DNA of 37,031 nt, taken from the NCBI GenBank assembly GCA_017471185.1, contig JAFUVZ010000052.1, positions 1-37,031 of the forward strand. The letters run 5' to 3'. Under the pieces are notes generated by a model. The model searched no databases, was not told the DNA's origin, and saw only the letters and a list, made by a program, of their open reading frames with translations. This stretch comes from Bacteroidaceae bacterium. Its GTDB lineage: Bacteria; Bacteroidota; Bacteroidia; Bacteroidales; Bacteroidaceae. The position numbers and the translations under genes were made by a program. Positions 1 to 8,357 of the stretch are shown here, piece by piece (positions within the stretch are counted from its first letter, which is position 1; the number at the start of each line of letters is the position of its first letter).

Positions 1-3000
1 AACGACGCAGGGTACACAGGTTGTTGTCCTTGGGTCGACTGATGGAATAGGTGGTGGTAAAGTCTTGGTCGGAAATGCCCACGAGCAGATGCAGGCGGCG
101 AATCTGCCCACCGAGTTCTGCCATGTAGCGGAAATAGCCTGAGTTTGCCGGATAAGGAATCGTGGGAAATCCGTCTTGCAGACATTCGTGATAAGTCTGG
201 CGATAGCGACGCGAGTGCAGCACGGCATAGATATAGTCAAGCAGGTCAATCGGCATGAACGTGTCTTTGTCCTCATCACCTGCATTATCCATCATGCGAT
301 ACCCTGTCTGTGGTTCTATCTGCCAAAACTCTTCTCTGGCAGAAAGCATGTGAAGCCCTGTCCGTGATTCTATCTGACTGACAATGGCTTCGGAGAAGTT
401 GGTGTGCGCATCTCCCAACTCATCGTAAACAAACAGTGGAAACAGATAGACACCGCCACGGGGAATGACATTTATGTCTGTCGGCAGGGAGGAGATGTAA
501 GCCAAACTCCATTCATTATCGCCAATGGCACTGCCCTCCTTGCCGAGGCAGAGAACCATATTCCGCTTATTAACAATATTTTTCCCTATTTCAGGCCGCG
601 GTCTGTCCATTGTTTCTTTCCCGTAGATAGTCCATCTGTTATCGAAAGGACGATAGGTTATCTCCACTATGTGCTCTAATGGTTTGAAATGATAATCGTT
701 AATGTCCTTTTGAATTGCTTGATACTTGTTGCTCTGTGCTTCCGTTTGGGCAAAGTGGAACATATCAACCATTTCACTAAAAGGCGCAGAAGCAACCTTG
801 CCAGCAAATAAATCTATATCTTTTTTAGTGTAGTGTATAACCAAAGAGTCTTTTCCCGTCTTTAAACCTTGCTTTACATCTTCTGTCATCAGTTCCCTAA
901 CGTTAAATCCCGAATCATACCTCTCTCTCAGTTCATTACTGCGTATACGGAACGTATAGAGCGGTGCCTGTGGCGAAAGCACTTGAAAGTCGATATTGCC
1001 AAGTCTGTGGGAAGCAAGATATTGCAGTTTCTCCCTTTGCGAGCCGTAAAGGTCTTTATAATAGACACTGGCCAGCGTGTTGCTGTTGCCATTGCGTCGT
1101 TTGATGAAGATGTTGATGCTGACGCCTACTTGGATATTGAATACGCACTCGTCCTTACCGCCCTCGCCGGTGCTTTCGTTGCGCTTGGTAGAGCCATGCA
1201 GGTTGATGATGTAGATTTCATCGAACTTCTTCAACAGTTCATAGCGCATGCCACGAAACAGTGCAGTGTCGAGAAACGTATTTCCACAGATGTAGGCCAG
1301 CACACCTTCCTCAGTGTTCTCCACGAAGTTCTGCCCCATTCGGATGAACTTGCAATAGTCGTTGTTTAGTCCTTTGGGATTACGTTCTTTCAGCGTGTTG
1401 CGGAACACTTTCTTTCCTTTCTTCTTGTCAAACCTTACATAGATTTTATTCTGTCCAGGCTCCTGCTTGTAGTCGTTCATCAAGTCCATAATCCAGTCGC
1501 CGTTATTGGCCGACTTCTCGTTATACGGAGGATTGCCCATGACCACCATTACAGGTGTATCGCGCTTGATGCGGCTGGCAGCATTAGACTCGTCGGTAAT
1601 GAACTTGGCAAAGTCGAGCCGTTCTTCGGGATAGTCCTTGTCAAGGGAGTTGGTCAGGAAGATGTTCAGCCTTTCAGGTAAATCTTCCTGTAGGTCATTC
1701 AGACGCAGGGCAGTGGCCACTTTCAGGTGAGCCATCGTATAGGGAGCCATCAGGTATTCAAAACCATTCAGTCGGGGAATGATATCCTTCACCACATCCT
1801 CTGGCCAACATCCTTCCTTCCCCTTATAGCTTGCATATATCTTTTCTGCTGCAGTTGCCAGAAAAGTGCCAGTTCCTGTTGCAGGGTCAAGAATCTGAAC
1901 TTTGTGAAAGGTCTTATCTTTCAAGATGATAAGTGAATTATCGGCCAGTCCCTTTTCGGTATTCAGTCTCTCGCGGAGGATAGTGTCTACAGCATCTACG
2001 ATGAAACTGACCACCTCTTGCGGTGTGTACCACACGCCGAAATCTTCACGGATTTTGGGGTTGTACGCTTCGAGGAATTCTTCATAAAAATGCACCAGCG
2101 GGTCTTTGCCGTAGTTGTGCATCACTCGCCTCATGTCTGTAACACGCAAGACAGCCACCAAGTCCTCCACTATCCACTTGATACCTATATGAAGTTCGGC
2201 TAAGGCCAGATGCTTGAATATCTTTTTCAAGAAAGGATTGATGGCTGGTATCAGTTCGGCAGCTTCCTGCAGGGAAAAAGTCTGTGGGGTCTTGTCGTAG
2301 ATACGGGCGACGAAAAGGCCATAGACAATTGTCTGGGCATAGAAATCGGTGAACTGCTCTACACTCATGTCGTGAACCAGAAACTTCTGGAAAGCGTCAA
2401 GTTTGGCATGCAAGTCTTTATCCTCGTTTGTCTTGTTCAACTCCATAGCAGTGTTCAGCACAGAAGCAATACCTTTGGCTTTGGCTGCCATGACTTCTGC
2501 CAAAAGTTTGGCACTGCGTATGGGTTGTGGCTCTGCATCACCAAGTTTATACACGATTTTCAGAAAGTTTTCTAACTGCTGTTCGTCATCGTTTATTACT
2601 ATACCAGAGGATTCTTCCTTGCCAATTCTTGCACTAAGTACTAGCTCTCCGTTCTCATAAAGATAAAAGACCAAGTAGTCGGTGAAAGCTATTAGATTGA
2701 CAGCATTCTTATATCTGTCGAACTGTTCTTTGTGCTGCTTACTGTTCAGTCCAAGCAGGTCATGGTCTCCGATTTTCTTTGTCTCAATAAAGGAAATGGT
2801 CACATCATCGCGCCGGAACTCTATGTCAGGAGCACCATAATCTTTACGGGCTCCTTCATTATAAACTCCCACCTTACCCTTCTTGTTTCCATTCAACAAT
2901 TGAGTCAGCAGATTCACCAACGGGACACGATAAGTATGTTCCGTTGGCACACCTGAATTATAAATGTCATTGACATCGGTGATATATTTCTCGATGTCAT

Positions 3001-3019
3001 ATCTTATGTTCATATCCAT
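1..3019 (-). CDS. Single-chain restriction-modification enzyme (Type IIG/ISP-like), 3' end off the window
   Basis: An uninterrupted minus-strand reading frame begins at the ATG at 3019 (second ATG at 3013) and runs off the left edge after about 1006 codons, so the C-terminus is missing. The first 85 residues hold a PD-(D/E)xK-type nuclease signature: PD at 64-65, then E79-T80-K81. A helical region follows. The adenine-methyltransferase core has motif I DPATGTGTF near residue 376 and motif IV NPPY near residue 495. Nuclease, methylase and a long C-terminal, probably target-recognition, region in one chain is the plan of Type IIG and Type ISP enzymes, which cut and methylate DNA with one polypeptide. 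The gene lies 17 bp behind the truncated DinD-like gene and probably shares its transcript. The recognition sequence cannot be read from the DNA. A helicase domain was not seen in the visible part, which makes ISP less certain than IIG. Confidence 0.85.
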   Translation of the reverse strand, partial: MDMNIRYDIEKYITDVNDIYNSGVPTEHTYRVPLVNLLTQLLNGNKKGKVGVYNEGARKDYGAPDIEFRRDDVTISFIETKKIGDHDLLGLNSKQHKEQFDRYKNAVNLIAFTDYLVFYLYENGELVLSARIGKEESSGIVINDDEQQLENFLKIVYKLGDAEPQPIRSAKLLAEVMAAKAKGIASVLNTAMELNKTNEDKDLHAKLDAFQKFLVHDMSVEQFTDFYAQTIVYGLFVARIYDKTPQTFSLQEAAELIPAINPFLKKIFKHLALAELHIGIKWIVEDLVAVLRVTDMRRVMHNYGKDPLVHFYEEFLEAYNPKIREDFGVWYTPQEVVSFIVDAVDTILRERLNTEKGLADNSLIILKDKTFHKVQILDPATGTGTFLATAAEKIYASYKGKEGCWPEDVVKDIIPRLNGFEYLMAPYTMAHLKVATALRLNDLQEDLPERLNIFLTNSLDKDYPEERLDFAKFITDESNAASRIKRDTPVMVVMGNPPYNEKSANNGDWIMDLMNDYKQEPGQNKIYVRFDKKKGKKVFRNTLKERNPKGLNNDYCKFIRMGQNFVENTEEGVLAYICGNTFLDTALFRGMRYELLKKFDEIYIINLHGSTKRNESTGEGGKDECVFNIQVGVSINIFIKRRNGNSNTLASVYYKDLYGSQREKLQYLASHRLGNIDFQVLSPQAPLYTFRIRSNELRERYDSGFNVRELMTEDVKQGLKTGKDSLVIHYTKKDIDLFAGKVASAPFSEMVDMFHFAQTEAQSNKYQAIQKDINDYHFKPLEHIVEITYRPFDNRWTIYGKETMDRPRPEIGKNIVNKRNMVLCLGKEGSAIGDNEWSLAYISSLPTDINVIPRGGVYLFPLFVYDELGDAHTNFSEAIVSQIESRTGLHMLSAREEFWQIEPQTGYRMMDNAGDEDKDTFMPIDLLDYIYAVLHSRRYRQTYHECLQDGFPTIPYPANSGYFRYMAELGGQIRRLHLLVGISDQDFTTTYSISRPKDNNLCTLRR

Positions 3020-3036
3020 ATTATCGTTTATTTAAC

Positions 3037-3462
3037 TTACCCACTAACTTTTCCGAGTACCCTAACTCGCTCCACATCCAAAATGCGTTGCTCTATCAGT
3101 TCTGCCCGGCGGGTCTGGACAGCAAAATAAGTTTGAGCAAAGGCTATCTGTGGTTTGCGTGGGTCGCCATTCTGAGCCACGAGATAGCAGGCATAGCGAG
3201 TGAGCATGATATCGTCAACCTCTCTTTTCGCGCCTTTGGCTAATTCTATCATTTTGCTGACGTCAGCAAAATGATCGGCAACTGATTGCCCTGCATTGTT
3301 GCATGCATCCTTAGCTTTGTCTATCACATTGTTAAAGTTGCGCCACTGTTGGTATCCCAACAGGATGCTTAATTCCCTTGCGCTCCAACATTCGGTATTG
3401 TCAATCTTGCAAACTGCATCTTCATAGCTTCTGAACAAAGCTTGTATATCTTCTTTCTTCAT
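3037..3462 (-). CDS. DinD-like protein, truncated after about half the usual length
   Basis: This 141-residue protein matches the N-terminal half of the DinD (DNA-damage-inducible protein D) family: [20 protein letters not shown] at 24-43, [20 protein letters not shown] near 83-102, and [20 protein letters not shown] near 108-127. Family members known to me are about 270-290 residues; this one stops just after the ERVRVLGK segment, where others continue. The N-terminal part resembles BRO-N-type DNA-binding domains. The gene starts at an ATG with a Bacteroidetes-type -7 box about 60 bp upstream and ends 17 bp before the restriction-modification gene. DinD-like genes often sit beside restriction systems. 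It may be a decayed gene or a shortened DNA-binding protein kept as a control element; the sequence does not decide. Confidence 0.75.
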   Translation of the reverse strand: MKKEDIQALFRSYEDAVCKIDNTECWSARELSILLGYQQWRNFNNVIDKAKDACNNAGQSVADHFADVSKMIELAKGAKREVDDIMLTRYACYLVAQNGDPRKPQIAFAQTYFAVQTRRAELIEQRILDVERVRVLGKVSG

Positions 3463-3522
3463 ACTTATTCATTAAAAAAGTACATTTCGGAATCCTTTAT
3501 CTAGTTTGCCAAATCCTGACCA

Positions 3523-3530
3523 CAAAGGTA
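3523..3530 (-). promoter_or_regulatory. -7 box (TACCTTTG) of the dinD-like / restriction-modification operon
   Basis: On the minus strand this reads TACCTTTG, a full match to the Bacteroidetes TAnnTTTG element, about 60 bp ahead of the DinD-like start. No TTTG or TTG was found at the expected distance upstream; that space is taken by the inverted repeat at 3539-3577. Confidence 0.5.
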
Positions 3531-3538
3531 TATAATTT

Positions 3539-3577
3539 ATTGCAGGTTATCGCTGTAAGGGAACGATAATCTGCAAT
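3539..3577. repeat. 14-bp inverted repeat over the upstream promoter region of the dinD-like gene
   Basis: The left arm ATTGCAGGTTATCG (3539-3552) and the right arm CGATAATCTGCAAT (3564-3577) are complementary except at one position, with an 11-base spacer. The repeat lies directly upstream of the -7 box of the dinD-like/restriction operon, where the -33 element should be, and there is no T-run. An operator is more likely than a terminator. The remainder of the 345-bp gap 3463-3807 holds the ygjP promoter and nothing else I recognise. Confidence 0.6.
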
Positions 3578-3784
3578 ATTTATGATTTTTTGTGAGAACA
3601 ATGGAGGTTTGATGCAGCAATATGACAAAACAAGTGGGTTATCTCTTCTTTTTACACCAGTAACGCTTACCATTTTTTATGAATTGTACTTGTGTGGTTG
3701 TATGGCAAACTTGTATGTTTGGACGTTTTTCCCATTTGAATGAAATCTTTTTCAATTATCTGCCCATAGAAAGCGAAAAATGAA

Positions 3785-3792
3785 TATCTTTG
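3785..3792 (+). promoter_or_regulatory. -7 box (TATCTTTG) for the ygjP-pncC operon
   Basis: A perfect TAnnTTTG box lies 15 bp before the ATG of the YgjP-like gene, implying a very short 5' leader. No good -33 TTTG is visible 19-20 bp upstream. Confidence 0.55.
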
Positions 3793-3807
3793 TAGCCAGG
3801 AAAAGAT

Positions 3808-4368
3808 ATGGCTATACAGATAACATACAGAAGGACAAGTAGGCTTTCGATGCGCATTGTGAAGAACGGAGATGTGCATGTTTCGGCACCTATAAGGATG
3901 CCGAAAGAGCAGGTTATGGCTTTCATTGAGGAACATAAGAATTGGATTACAGAGGCCAGGAAAAAGACTCTTGAGAGGCAAAAGCAGAGGGTTGAGTTTT
4001 TCAGCAAATTGCCGTTGGAGACTGATGCTCAGGTAGATGATGCTTACAACAGGTTGAAGGCACTGATTGAACCTTTGGTGGAGAAGCATTCCAAAGTGAT
4101 GGGAGTGAAACCTTCCATCGTGTATTACAAGCCGATGATATCCAGATGGGGCATGTGTAAAGTAAAAGAGAAGGTTATCTGCTTCTCTGCTTATCTCTTG
4201 CTGTTGCCAGAGTGGTGTGTGGAACATGTGGTGGTGCATGAACTTTGCCACCTGATAGAGCCAAGTCATAATGAACACTTCCACCAACTGATGGATCAGT
4301 ATTTTCCTCGATGGCGAGAGGCTCGCAAGGAAACTAAGCGTATTAGCAGAATGGAAGATGATGATTAG
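3808..4368 (+). CDS. YgjP-like zinc metallopeptidase (M48-type, DUF45)
   Basis: A 186-residue cytosolic protein with no signal peptide. The C-terminal third holds the zinc site HELCH (HExxH) at about residues 145-149 followed by the ligand-bearing stretch [11 protein letters not shown], and a WGMC segment precedes it; this is the usual pattern of the YgjP/DUF45 family, whose length is typically 170-240 residues. The family is thought to hold soluble minigluzincin-like peptidases, but the substrate is not known to me. It is probably co-transcribed with pncC, which begins 14 bp after its stop codon. Confidence 0.85.
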   Translation: MAIQITYRRTSRLSMRIVKNGDVHVSAPIRMPKEQVMAFIEEHKNWITEARKKTLERQKQRVEFFSKLPLETDAQVDDAYNRLKALIEPLVEKHSKVMGVKPSIVYYKPMISRWGMCKVKEKVICFSAYLLLLPEWCVEHVVVHELCHLIEPSHNEHFHQLMDQYFPRWREARKETKRISRMEDDD

Positions 4369-4382
4369 ATAACAATAAGAGT

Positions 4383-4856
4383 ATGGAAAGTATTCAAAGG
4401 ATAATTGGAAAGCAGTTGAAGGAGAAAGGACTGACTGTTTCAACGGCTGAGAGTTGCACGGGTGGGGGCATAGCTGCCAGATTGACGTCTGTGGCAGGAA
4501 GCTCGGCATACGTGAGAGGGGGCATTGTAGCTTATCAAAATGATGTGAAAGTGGATTTGCTGGGTGTGAATGCTGACACTATATATAAATATGGTGTGGT
4601 GAGTGAGGAGACGGTAGTTGAGATGGTAAAAGGTGCGATGAAATCGCTGAAAACTGATTGCGCGATGGCAACAACAGGTATCGCAGGGCCCGGTGGCGAA
4701 GAGCCAGGCAAGCCTGTCGGGACAATCTGGATTGCCGCCGCTGTTGGCGACAGTATCGTTACCATGAGGCAAGAAGGAGATGAAGGACGGAGGAAAAACA
4801 TTGAAAGAGCTATCCAGAACGCATTAAAAATGCTCTTGCAACTCCTGAAAAGATAA
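4383..4856 (+). CDS. pncC: Nicotinamide-nucleotide amidohydrolase (CinA C-terminal family)
   Basis: This 157-residue protein equals the stand-alone C-terminal CinA domain, which hydrolyses nicotinamide mononucleotide to nicotinate mononucleotide and ammonia in NAD salvage. Family signatures are visible: [20 protein letters not shown] near 20-39, [11 protein letters not shown] near 47-57, and [19 protein letters not shown] near 96-114. The N-terminal molybdopterin-like CinA domain is absent, as in E. coli PncC. It is second in a two-gene unit with the YgjP-like gene, and a separate promoter for ribosomal protein genes follows. Confidence 0.93.
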   Translation: MESIQRIIGKQLKEKGLTVSTAESCTGGGIAARLTSVAGSSAYVRGGIVAYQNDVKVDLLGVNADTIYKYGVVSEETVVEMVKGAMKSLKTDCAMATTGIAGPGGEEPGKPVGTIWIAAAVGDSIVTMRQEGDEGRRKNIERAIQNALKMLLQLLKR

Positions 4857-4893
4857 AAAACGAAAATAAAACGAGAATTATTTGCTTAAAAAC

Positions 4894-4924
4894 TTGGTGG
4901 ATAAGAAAAAAAGTAGTTACTTTG
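4894..4924 (+). promoter_or_regulatory. Promoter of the rpmB-rpmG-DUF4295 operon
   Basis: TTGG at 4894-4897 is followed after exactly 19 bases by TTACTTTG at 4917-4924. This fits the Bacteroidetes primary-sigma pattern (-33 TTTG/TTG, -7 TAnnTTTG) with one mismatch in the -7 box. The leader to the L28 ATG would be about 45 nt. Confidence 0.65.
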
Positions 4925-4975
4925 CAGCCTGTTTGGTGAAACCATCAAAAACCGATAATTAAAAGATTAGATAAA

Positions 4976-5236
4976 ATGTCAAAGATTTGTCAAATTACAG
5001 GAAAGAAAGCCATGATTGGCAACAATGTATCACATTCAAAAAGAAGAACTAAGAGGACTTTTGATGTGAACTTGTTTACGAAGAAGTTCTACTATGTTGA
5101 GCAGGACTGCTGGATTAGCCTGAAGCTGAGTGCTAATGGTCTGAGAACAATCAACAAAATGGGTCTGGATGCAGCCCTGAAGCAGGCTGTAGAGAAAGGC
5201 TATTGCGATTGGAAGTCAATTAAAGTGATTGGTTAA
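4976..5236 (+). CDS. rpmB: 50S ribosomal protein L28
   Basis: An 86-residue basic protein with the L28 start [20 protein letters not shown], the SKRRTKRTF segment, and the C-terminal [17 protein letters not shown] block. It is a structural component of the large ribosomal subunit. It opens a compact operon with L33 (24-bp gap) and a DUF4295 protein, an arrangement common in Bacteroidetes. Its promoter is visible upstream at 4894-4924. Length and motifs are normal for the family. Confidence 0.97.
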   Translation: MSKICQITGKKAMIGNNVSHSKRRTKRTFDVNLFTKKFYYVEQDCWISLKLSANGLRTINKMGLDAALKQAVEKGYCDWKSIKVIG

Positions 5237-5259
5237 TTATTAAAGGAGAAAAAGAAGTT

Positions 5260-5448
5260 ATGGCAAAGAAATCAAAAGGCGATAGAGTGCAGGTTATTCT
5301 TGAATGCACTGAGATGAAGGACAGTGGTCTGCCCGGTACTTCTCGATACATCACTACGAAGAACAAGAAGAACACTCCTGAGAGACTGGAACTGAAGAAG
5401 TATAATCCTATCCTCAAGAGAATGACAGTACATAAGGAAATTAAATAA
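5260..5448 (+). CDS. rpmG: 50S ribosomal protein L33
   Basis: A 62-residue protein with L33 features: an N-terminal [17 protein letters not shown] stretch, then [20 protein letters not shown] and YNPILKR. It binds 23S rRNA in the large ribosomal subunit near the exit site. Only the first cysteine position of zinc-binding L33 forms is seen (C in LECTE), so this is the cysteine-poor type. It lies between L28 and the DUF4295 gene in one operon. Confidence 0.97.
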   Translation: MAKKSKGDRVQVILECTEMKDSGLPGTSRYITTKNKKNTPERLELKKYNPILKRMTVHKEIK

Positions 5449-5458
5449 ATTTTAGACC

Positions 5459-5617
5459 ATGGCAAAGAAAACAGTCGCTACATTGCACGAAGGCTCAAAA
5501 GAGGGTCGCGCTTATACTAAGGTTATCAAGATGATTAAGTCACCAAAGACTGGTGCTTATATCTTCGATGAGCAGATGGTACTGAATGAGAAGGTACAGG
5601 ATTTCTTCAAGAAATAA
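5459..5617 (+). CDS. DUF4295 small basic protein
   Basis: A 52-residue lysine-rich protein beginning MAKKTVATLHEGSKEGRAYT and ending QDFFKK. It starts 11 bp after the L33 stop codon and ends about 30 bp before a strong terminator, so it is the third gene of the ribosomal-protein operon. It resembles DUF4295, a small family found after rpmG in Bacteroidetes; a ribosome-associated role is plausible from the location and composition but I know of no direct proof. It is short and easily missed by annotation. Confidence 0.85.
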   Translation: MAKKTVATLHEGSKEGRAYTKVIKMIKSPKTGAYIFDEQMVLNEKVQDFFKK

Positions 5618-5648
5618 GATACTGACTTCTTTTACTGATAAAATCTAC

Positions 5649-5688
5649 AAAGGCTCCTTTATTTTTGCGGTAAAGGAGTCTTTTTTTT
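5649..5688 (+). terminator. Intrinsic terminator of the ribosomal-protein operon
   Basis: A 13-bp stem (arms 5649-5661 and 5671-5683, one mismatch, 9-base loop) is followed by eight T residues. It closes the rpmB-rpmG-DUF4295 operon just upstream of the ftsY promoter. Confidence 0.85.
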
Positions 5689-5698
5689 GTTTTTGTCC

Positions 5699-5706
5699 TT
5701 ACTTTG
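5699..5706 (+). promoter_or_regulatory. Probable -7 box (TTACTTTG) for ftsY-rimO
   Basis: The same TTACTTTG-CAG sequence as in the rpmB promoter lies just after the terminator T-run and 34 bp before the chosen ftsY ATG. No clear -33 box was found. Confidence 0.4.
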
Positions 5707-5740
5707 CAGTATCTTTACACCATATTTAACAGATTTAGCT

Positions 5741-6700
5741 ATGGGATTTTTCGGATTATTCTCTAAGGAAAAGAAAGAGACATTGGATAAGGGCTTGCAG
5801 AAGACAAAGGAAAGCGTGTTCGGAAAGATAGCACGCGCCGTAGCAGGCAAATCTAAAGTGGACGATGATGTGCTCGACAATCTGGAGGAGGTGCTTGTAA
5901 CCTCTGATGTAGGCGTTGAGACTACATTGAAGATAATAGAACGCATCGAACAACGGGTGGCTCATGACAAATATATGAATACGTCTGAGCTGAACGGCAT
6001 CTTGAGGTCTGAGATCTCTGCCTTACTCACAGAGAACAACACAGATGACGTGGATGATTTTGAAGCTCCTCTGAGAAGTAAGCCATACGTCATTATGGTG
6101 GTTGGCGTGAATGGAGTAGGAAAGACCACTACCATCGGTAAACTGGCTTATCAGTTTAAGAAAGCGGGTAAGAAAGTGTATTTGGGTGCAGCTGACACCT
6201 TCAGAGCTGCTGCCATCGAGCAGTTGCAGATTTGGGGAGACCGAGTAAACGTGCCTGTTGTCAAGCAGCAGATGGGCTCGGATCCGGCTTCTGTGGCTTA
6301 TGACACTCTGAGTTCTGCTGTTTCAAATGACGCTGATGTGGTGATTATAGATACAGCCGGGAGACTCCATAATAAGATTGGGCTGATGAACGAGCTGACT
6401 AAAATCAAGAACGTTATGAAAAAAGTGGTTCCAGATGCACCTCAGGAAGTTTTGCTGGTTCTTGACGGCTCGACAGGACAGAACGCTTTTGAGCAGGCCA
6501 AGCAGTTTACCAAAGCTACCGAAGTGACTTCCATGGCTGTAACCAAATTAGACGGGACCGCTAAAGGTGGGGTAGTTATTGGCATCTCTGACCAGTTTAA
6601 GATTCCTGTAAAATATATAGGATTGGGCGAAGGAATGGAAGACTTGCAGGTATTCCGTAGAGACGAGTTCGTCGATTCTCTGTTTGGAAGTGAGAAATGA
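5741..6700 (+). CDS. ftsY: Signal recognition particle receptor FtsY
   Basis: A 319-residue SRP-type GTPase that docks ribosome-SRP complexes at the inner membrane. The start at MGFFGLFSKEKK was chosen because an in-frame upstream start would place the promoter box inside the gene. An N domain (about 10-95) is followed by the G domain: G1 GVNGVGKTTT near 122-131, DTFRAAA near 152, G3 DTAGR near 204, and G4 TKLDGTAKGG near 270. The long acidic N-terminal domain of E. coli FtsY is absent; a short amphipathic N-terminus (GFFGLF) probably contacts the membrane, as in many other bacteria. Its stop codon overlaps the rimO start by 4 bp. Confidence 0.96.
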   Translation: MGFFGLFSKEKKETLDKGLQKTKESVFGKIARAVAGKSKVDDDVLDNLEEVLVTSDVGVETTLKIIERIEQRVAHDKYMNTSELNGILRSEISALLTENNTDDVDDFEAPLRSKPYVIMVVGVNGVGKTTTIGKLAYQFKKAGKKVYLGAADTFRAAAIEQLQIWGDRVNVPVVKQQMGSDPASVAYDTLSSAVSNDADVVIIDTAGRLHNKIGLMNELTKIKNVMKKVVPDAPQEVLLVLDGSTGQNAFEQAKQFTKATEVTSMAVTKLDGTAKGGVVIGISDQFKIPVKYIGLGEGMEDLQVFRRDEFVDSLFGSEK

Positions 6701-7995
6701 GGAGAAAGAATATAGACATCATAACGCTGGGATGCTCTAAGAACCTTGTGGATTCTGAGCGCTTGATGGGTATGCTCAGAGCGTTAGGTTTCAATCCAAA
6801 ACATGATCCATCCAAACCTAATGCCAGGATTGCCGTTATCAACACTTGTGGATTCATAGGTGATGCCAAGGAGGAATCCATAAATATGATACTGGATTTT
6901 GTTCAAGCTAAGCAGGAAGGAAAGCTTGAACAACTCTATGTAATGGGTTGCCTTTCACAAAGATATAGAGATGAACTCAGACGGGAGATTCCTGAAGTCG
7001 ATAAGTTTTATGGTAAGTTCGACTGGGTTCAGTTACTGCAAGATTTAGGCGCTGAAGAAAGAAAAGAACTATATGGTGAAAGGATGCTTACCACTCCCAA
7101 GCATTATGCTTATCTGAAGATTTCTGAAGGGTGTGACAGGCATTGTTCCTATTGCGCCATCCCCATTATAACGGGTCCACATCATTCGCGTCCAATGGAA
7201 GATATTCTCGCGGAGGTGAAGAATATGGTAGGTCAAGGTGTGAAAGAGTTTCAAATTATCGCTCAGGAACTGACTTATTACGGCATAGACCTCTATCAGA
7301 AACAGATGATTGCAGAACTGGTTGACCAGATTGCGCAAGTGCCAGGCGTTGAATGGATAAGGCTTCATTACGCATATCCTTCTCATTTCCCATTGGAACT
7401 GTTACAGGTAATGAACAAGCATCAGAATGTGTGCAAGTATCTGGATATCGCACTTCAGCATATCAGTGACAATATGCTGGGCAAGATGCAGCGTCATGTG
7501 ACGAAAGAGGAGACATACCGCTTGATTGAAACCATGAGGCGAGAAGTACCTGACATTCATATAAGGACCACATTGATGGTAGGCCATCCGGGAGAAACAG
7601 AAACTGATTTTGAAGAGCTGAAACAGTTTGTAAGGGATATAAAATTCGATAGAATGGGCGCTTTTGCTTATTCAGAAGAGGAAGGCACCTATGCCGCTAC
7701 CCATTATGAGGATTCCATTCCTCAAGAGGTCAAGCAACAGAGGCTGGATGAACTGATGGCTATCCAGCAAGACATTTCTGCAGAACTGAATGAAGCTAAA
7801 GTTGGCAAGGTAATGAAAGTAATCATTGACCGTGAGGAAGACGATTACTATGTAGGGCGCACGGAATTTGATTCCCCGGAAGTAGATCCCGAGGTGTTGA
7901 TTACAAAAGACAAAATGCCGTTAAAAATCGGTGAATTCTATCAAATAGAGTTAACGGGCGCAGAAGATTATGACCTTTTTGGGCATGTAGTGTGA
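6697..7995 (+). CDS. rimO: Ribosomal protein S12 methylthiotransferase RimO
   Basis: A 432-residue radical-SAM enzyme that adds a methylthio group to an aspartate of ribosomal protein S12. The N-terminal UPF0004 domain has cluster cysteines C13 (LGCSKN), C51 (NTCGF) and C85 (MGCLSQ). The radical-SAM cluster is C146-x3-C150-x2-C153 within EGCDRHCSYC, and a C-terminal TRAM domain covers about 370-432. The LGCSKNLVDSE start separates it from MiaB. It overlaps ftsY by four bases (ATGA), so translational coupling is likely. Confidence 0.96.
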   Translation: MRRKNIDIITLGCSKNLVDSERLMGMLRALGFNPKHDPSKPNARIAVINTCGFIGDAKEESINMILDFVQAKQEGKLEQLYVMGCLSQRYRDELRREIPEVDKFYGKFDWVQLLQDLGAEERKELYGERMLTTPKHYAYLKISEGCDRHCSYCAIPIITGPHHSRPMEDILAEVKNMVGQGVKEFQIIAQELTYYGIDLYQKQMIAELVDQIAQVPGVEWIRLHYAYPSHFPLELLQVMNKHQNVCKYLDIALQHISDNMLGKMQRHVTKEETYRLIETMRREVPDIHIRTTLMVGHPGETETDFEELKQFVRDIKFDRMGAFAYSEEEGTYAATHYEDSIPQEVKQQRLDELMAIQQDISAELNEAKVGKVMKVIIDREEDDYYVGRTEFDSPEVDPEVLITKDKMPLKIGEFYQIELTGAEDYDLFGHVV

Positions 7996-8008
7996 ATTTT
8001 TCTCAAAA

Positions 8009-8063
8009 GATTTTCTAATATAAGCAGAATTCAGTAATTTCACACGGATTTTTGATATAAGCA
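8009..8063 (+). repeat. Two direct repeats ahead of the HU genes
   Basis: GATTTTCTAATATAAGCA (8009-8026) and GATTTTTGATATAAGCA (8047-8063) are near-identical and spaced by 38 bp. A short inverted pair, GTGTGAA near 7990 and TTCACAC near 8039, encloses the first copy. Together they fill the 81-bp gap before the HU gene and may be regulator sites; no clear promoter box was recognised. Confidence 0.4.
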
Positions 8064-8076
8064 AAGGATTTGTATT

Positions 8077-8349
8077 GTGAACAACAGAGACTTTACCTTG
8101 GAATTATCGCGAAAAGGCGGGTATGCTTATAAAGACACTGCCGATATGATTGGCCGTCTGATTCAGGTCATGACAGAGCAATGGCAGAACAACGATAGCA
8201 TATCTATCCAGAACTTTGGATCTTTTGAAGTGAAGAAGAAACTGGAGCGTATTTCTGTAAATCCTGTTACCAAACAGCGTATGCTGGTCCCACCCAAATT
8301 AGTGCTTACATTCAGACCCAGCAATGTTTTGAAAGATAAATTCAAATAA
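8077..8349 (+). CDS. HU/IHF-family DNA-binding protein
   Basis: A 90-residue protein of the HU/IHF fold with an N-terminal helical part (YKDTADMIGRLIQVMTEQW) and the beta-arm region, including ISIQNFGSFEVKKK and NPVTKQRMLVPPKLVLTFRPS. It should bend or coat DNA as a dimer. The start codon is GTG at 8077; no ATG fits. It ends 8 bp before the larger HU-LysM gene, so the two could form a heterodimer, as IHF alpha and beta do; that is inference. Confidence 0.85.
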   Translation: MNNRDFTLELSRKGGYAYKDTADMIGRLIQVMTEQWQNNDSISIQNFGSFEVKKKLERISVNPVTKQRMLVPPKLVLTFRPSNVLKDKFK

Positions 8350-8357
8350 AATATACG

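Noticed and set aside
176-2956. Several plus-strand frames of 60-166 codons in the left 3 kb
   Set aside because: All are opposite the restriction-modification gene, whose frame is open throughout with PD-ExK and NPPY motifs in order.
3667-4509. A 280-residue minus-strand reading frame
   Set aside because: It lies opposite the YgjP-like and pncC genes, has no recognisable domain and crosses their promoter. It is a shadow frame.
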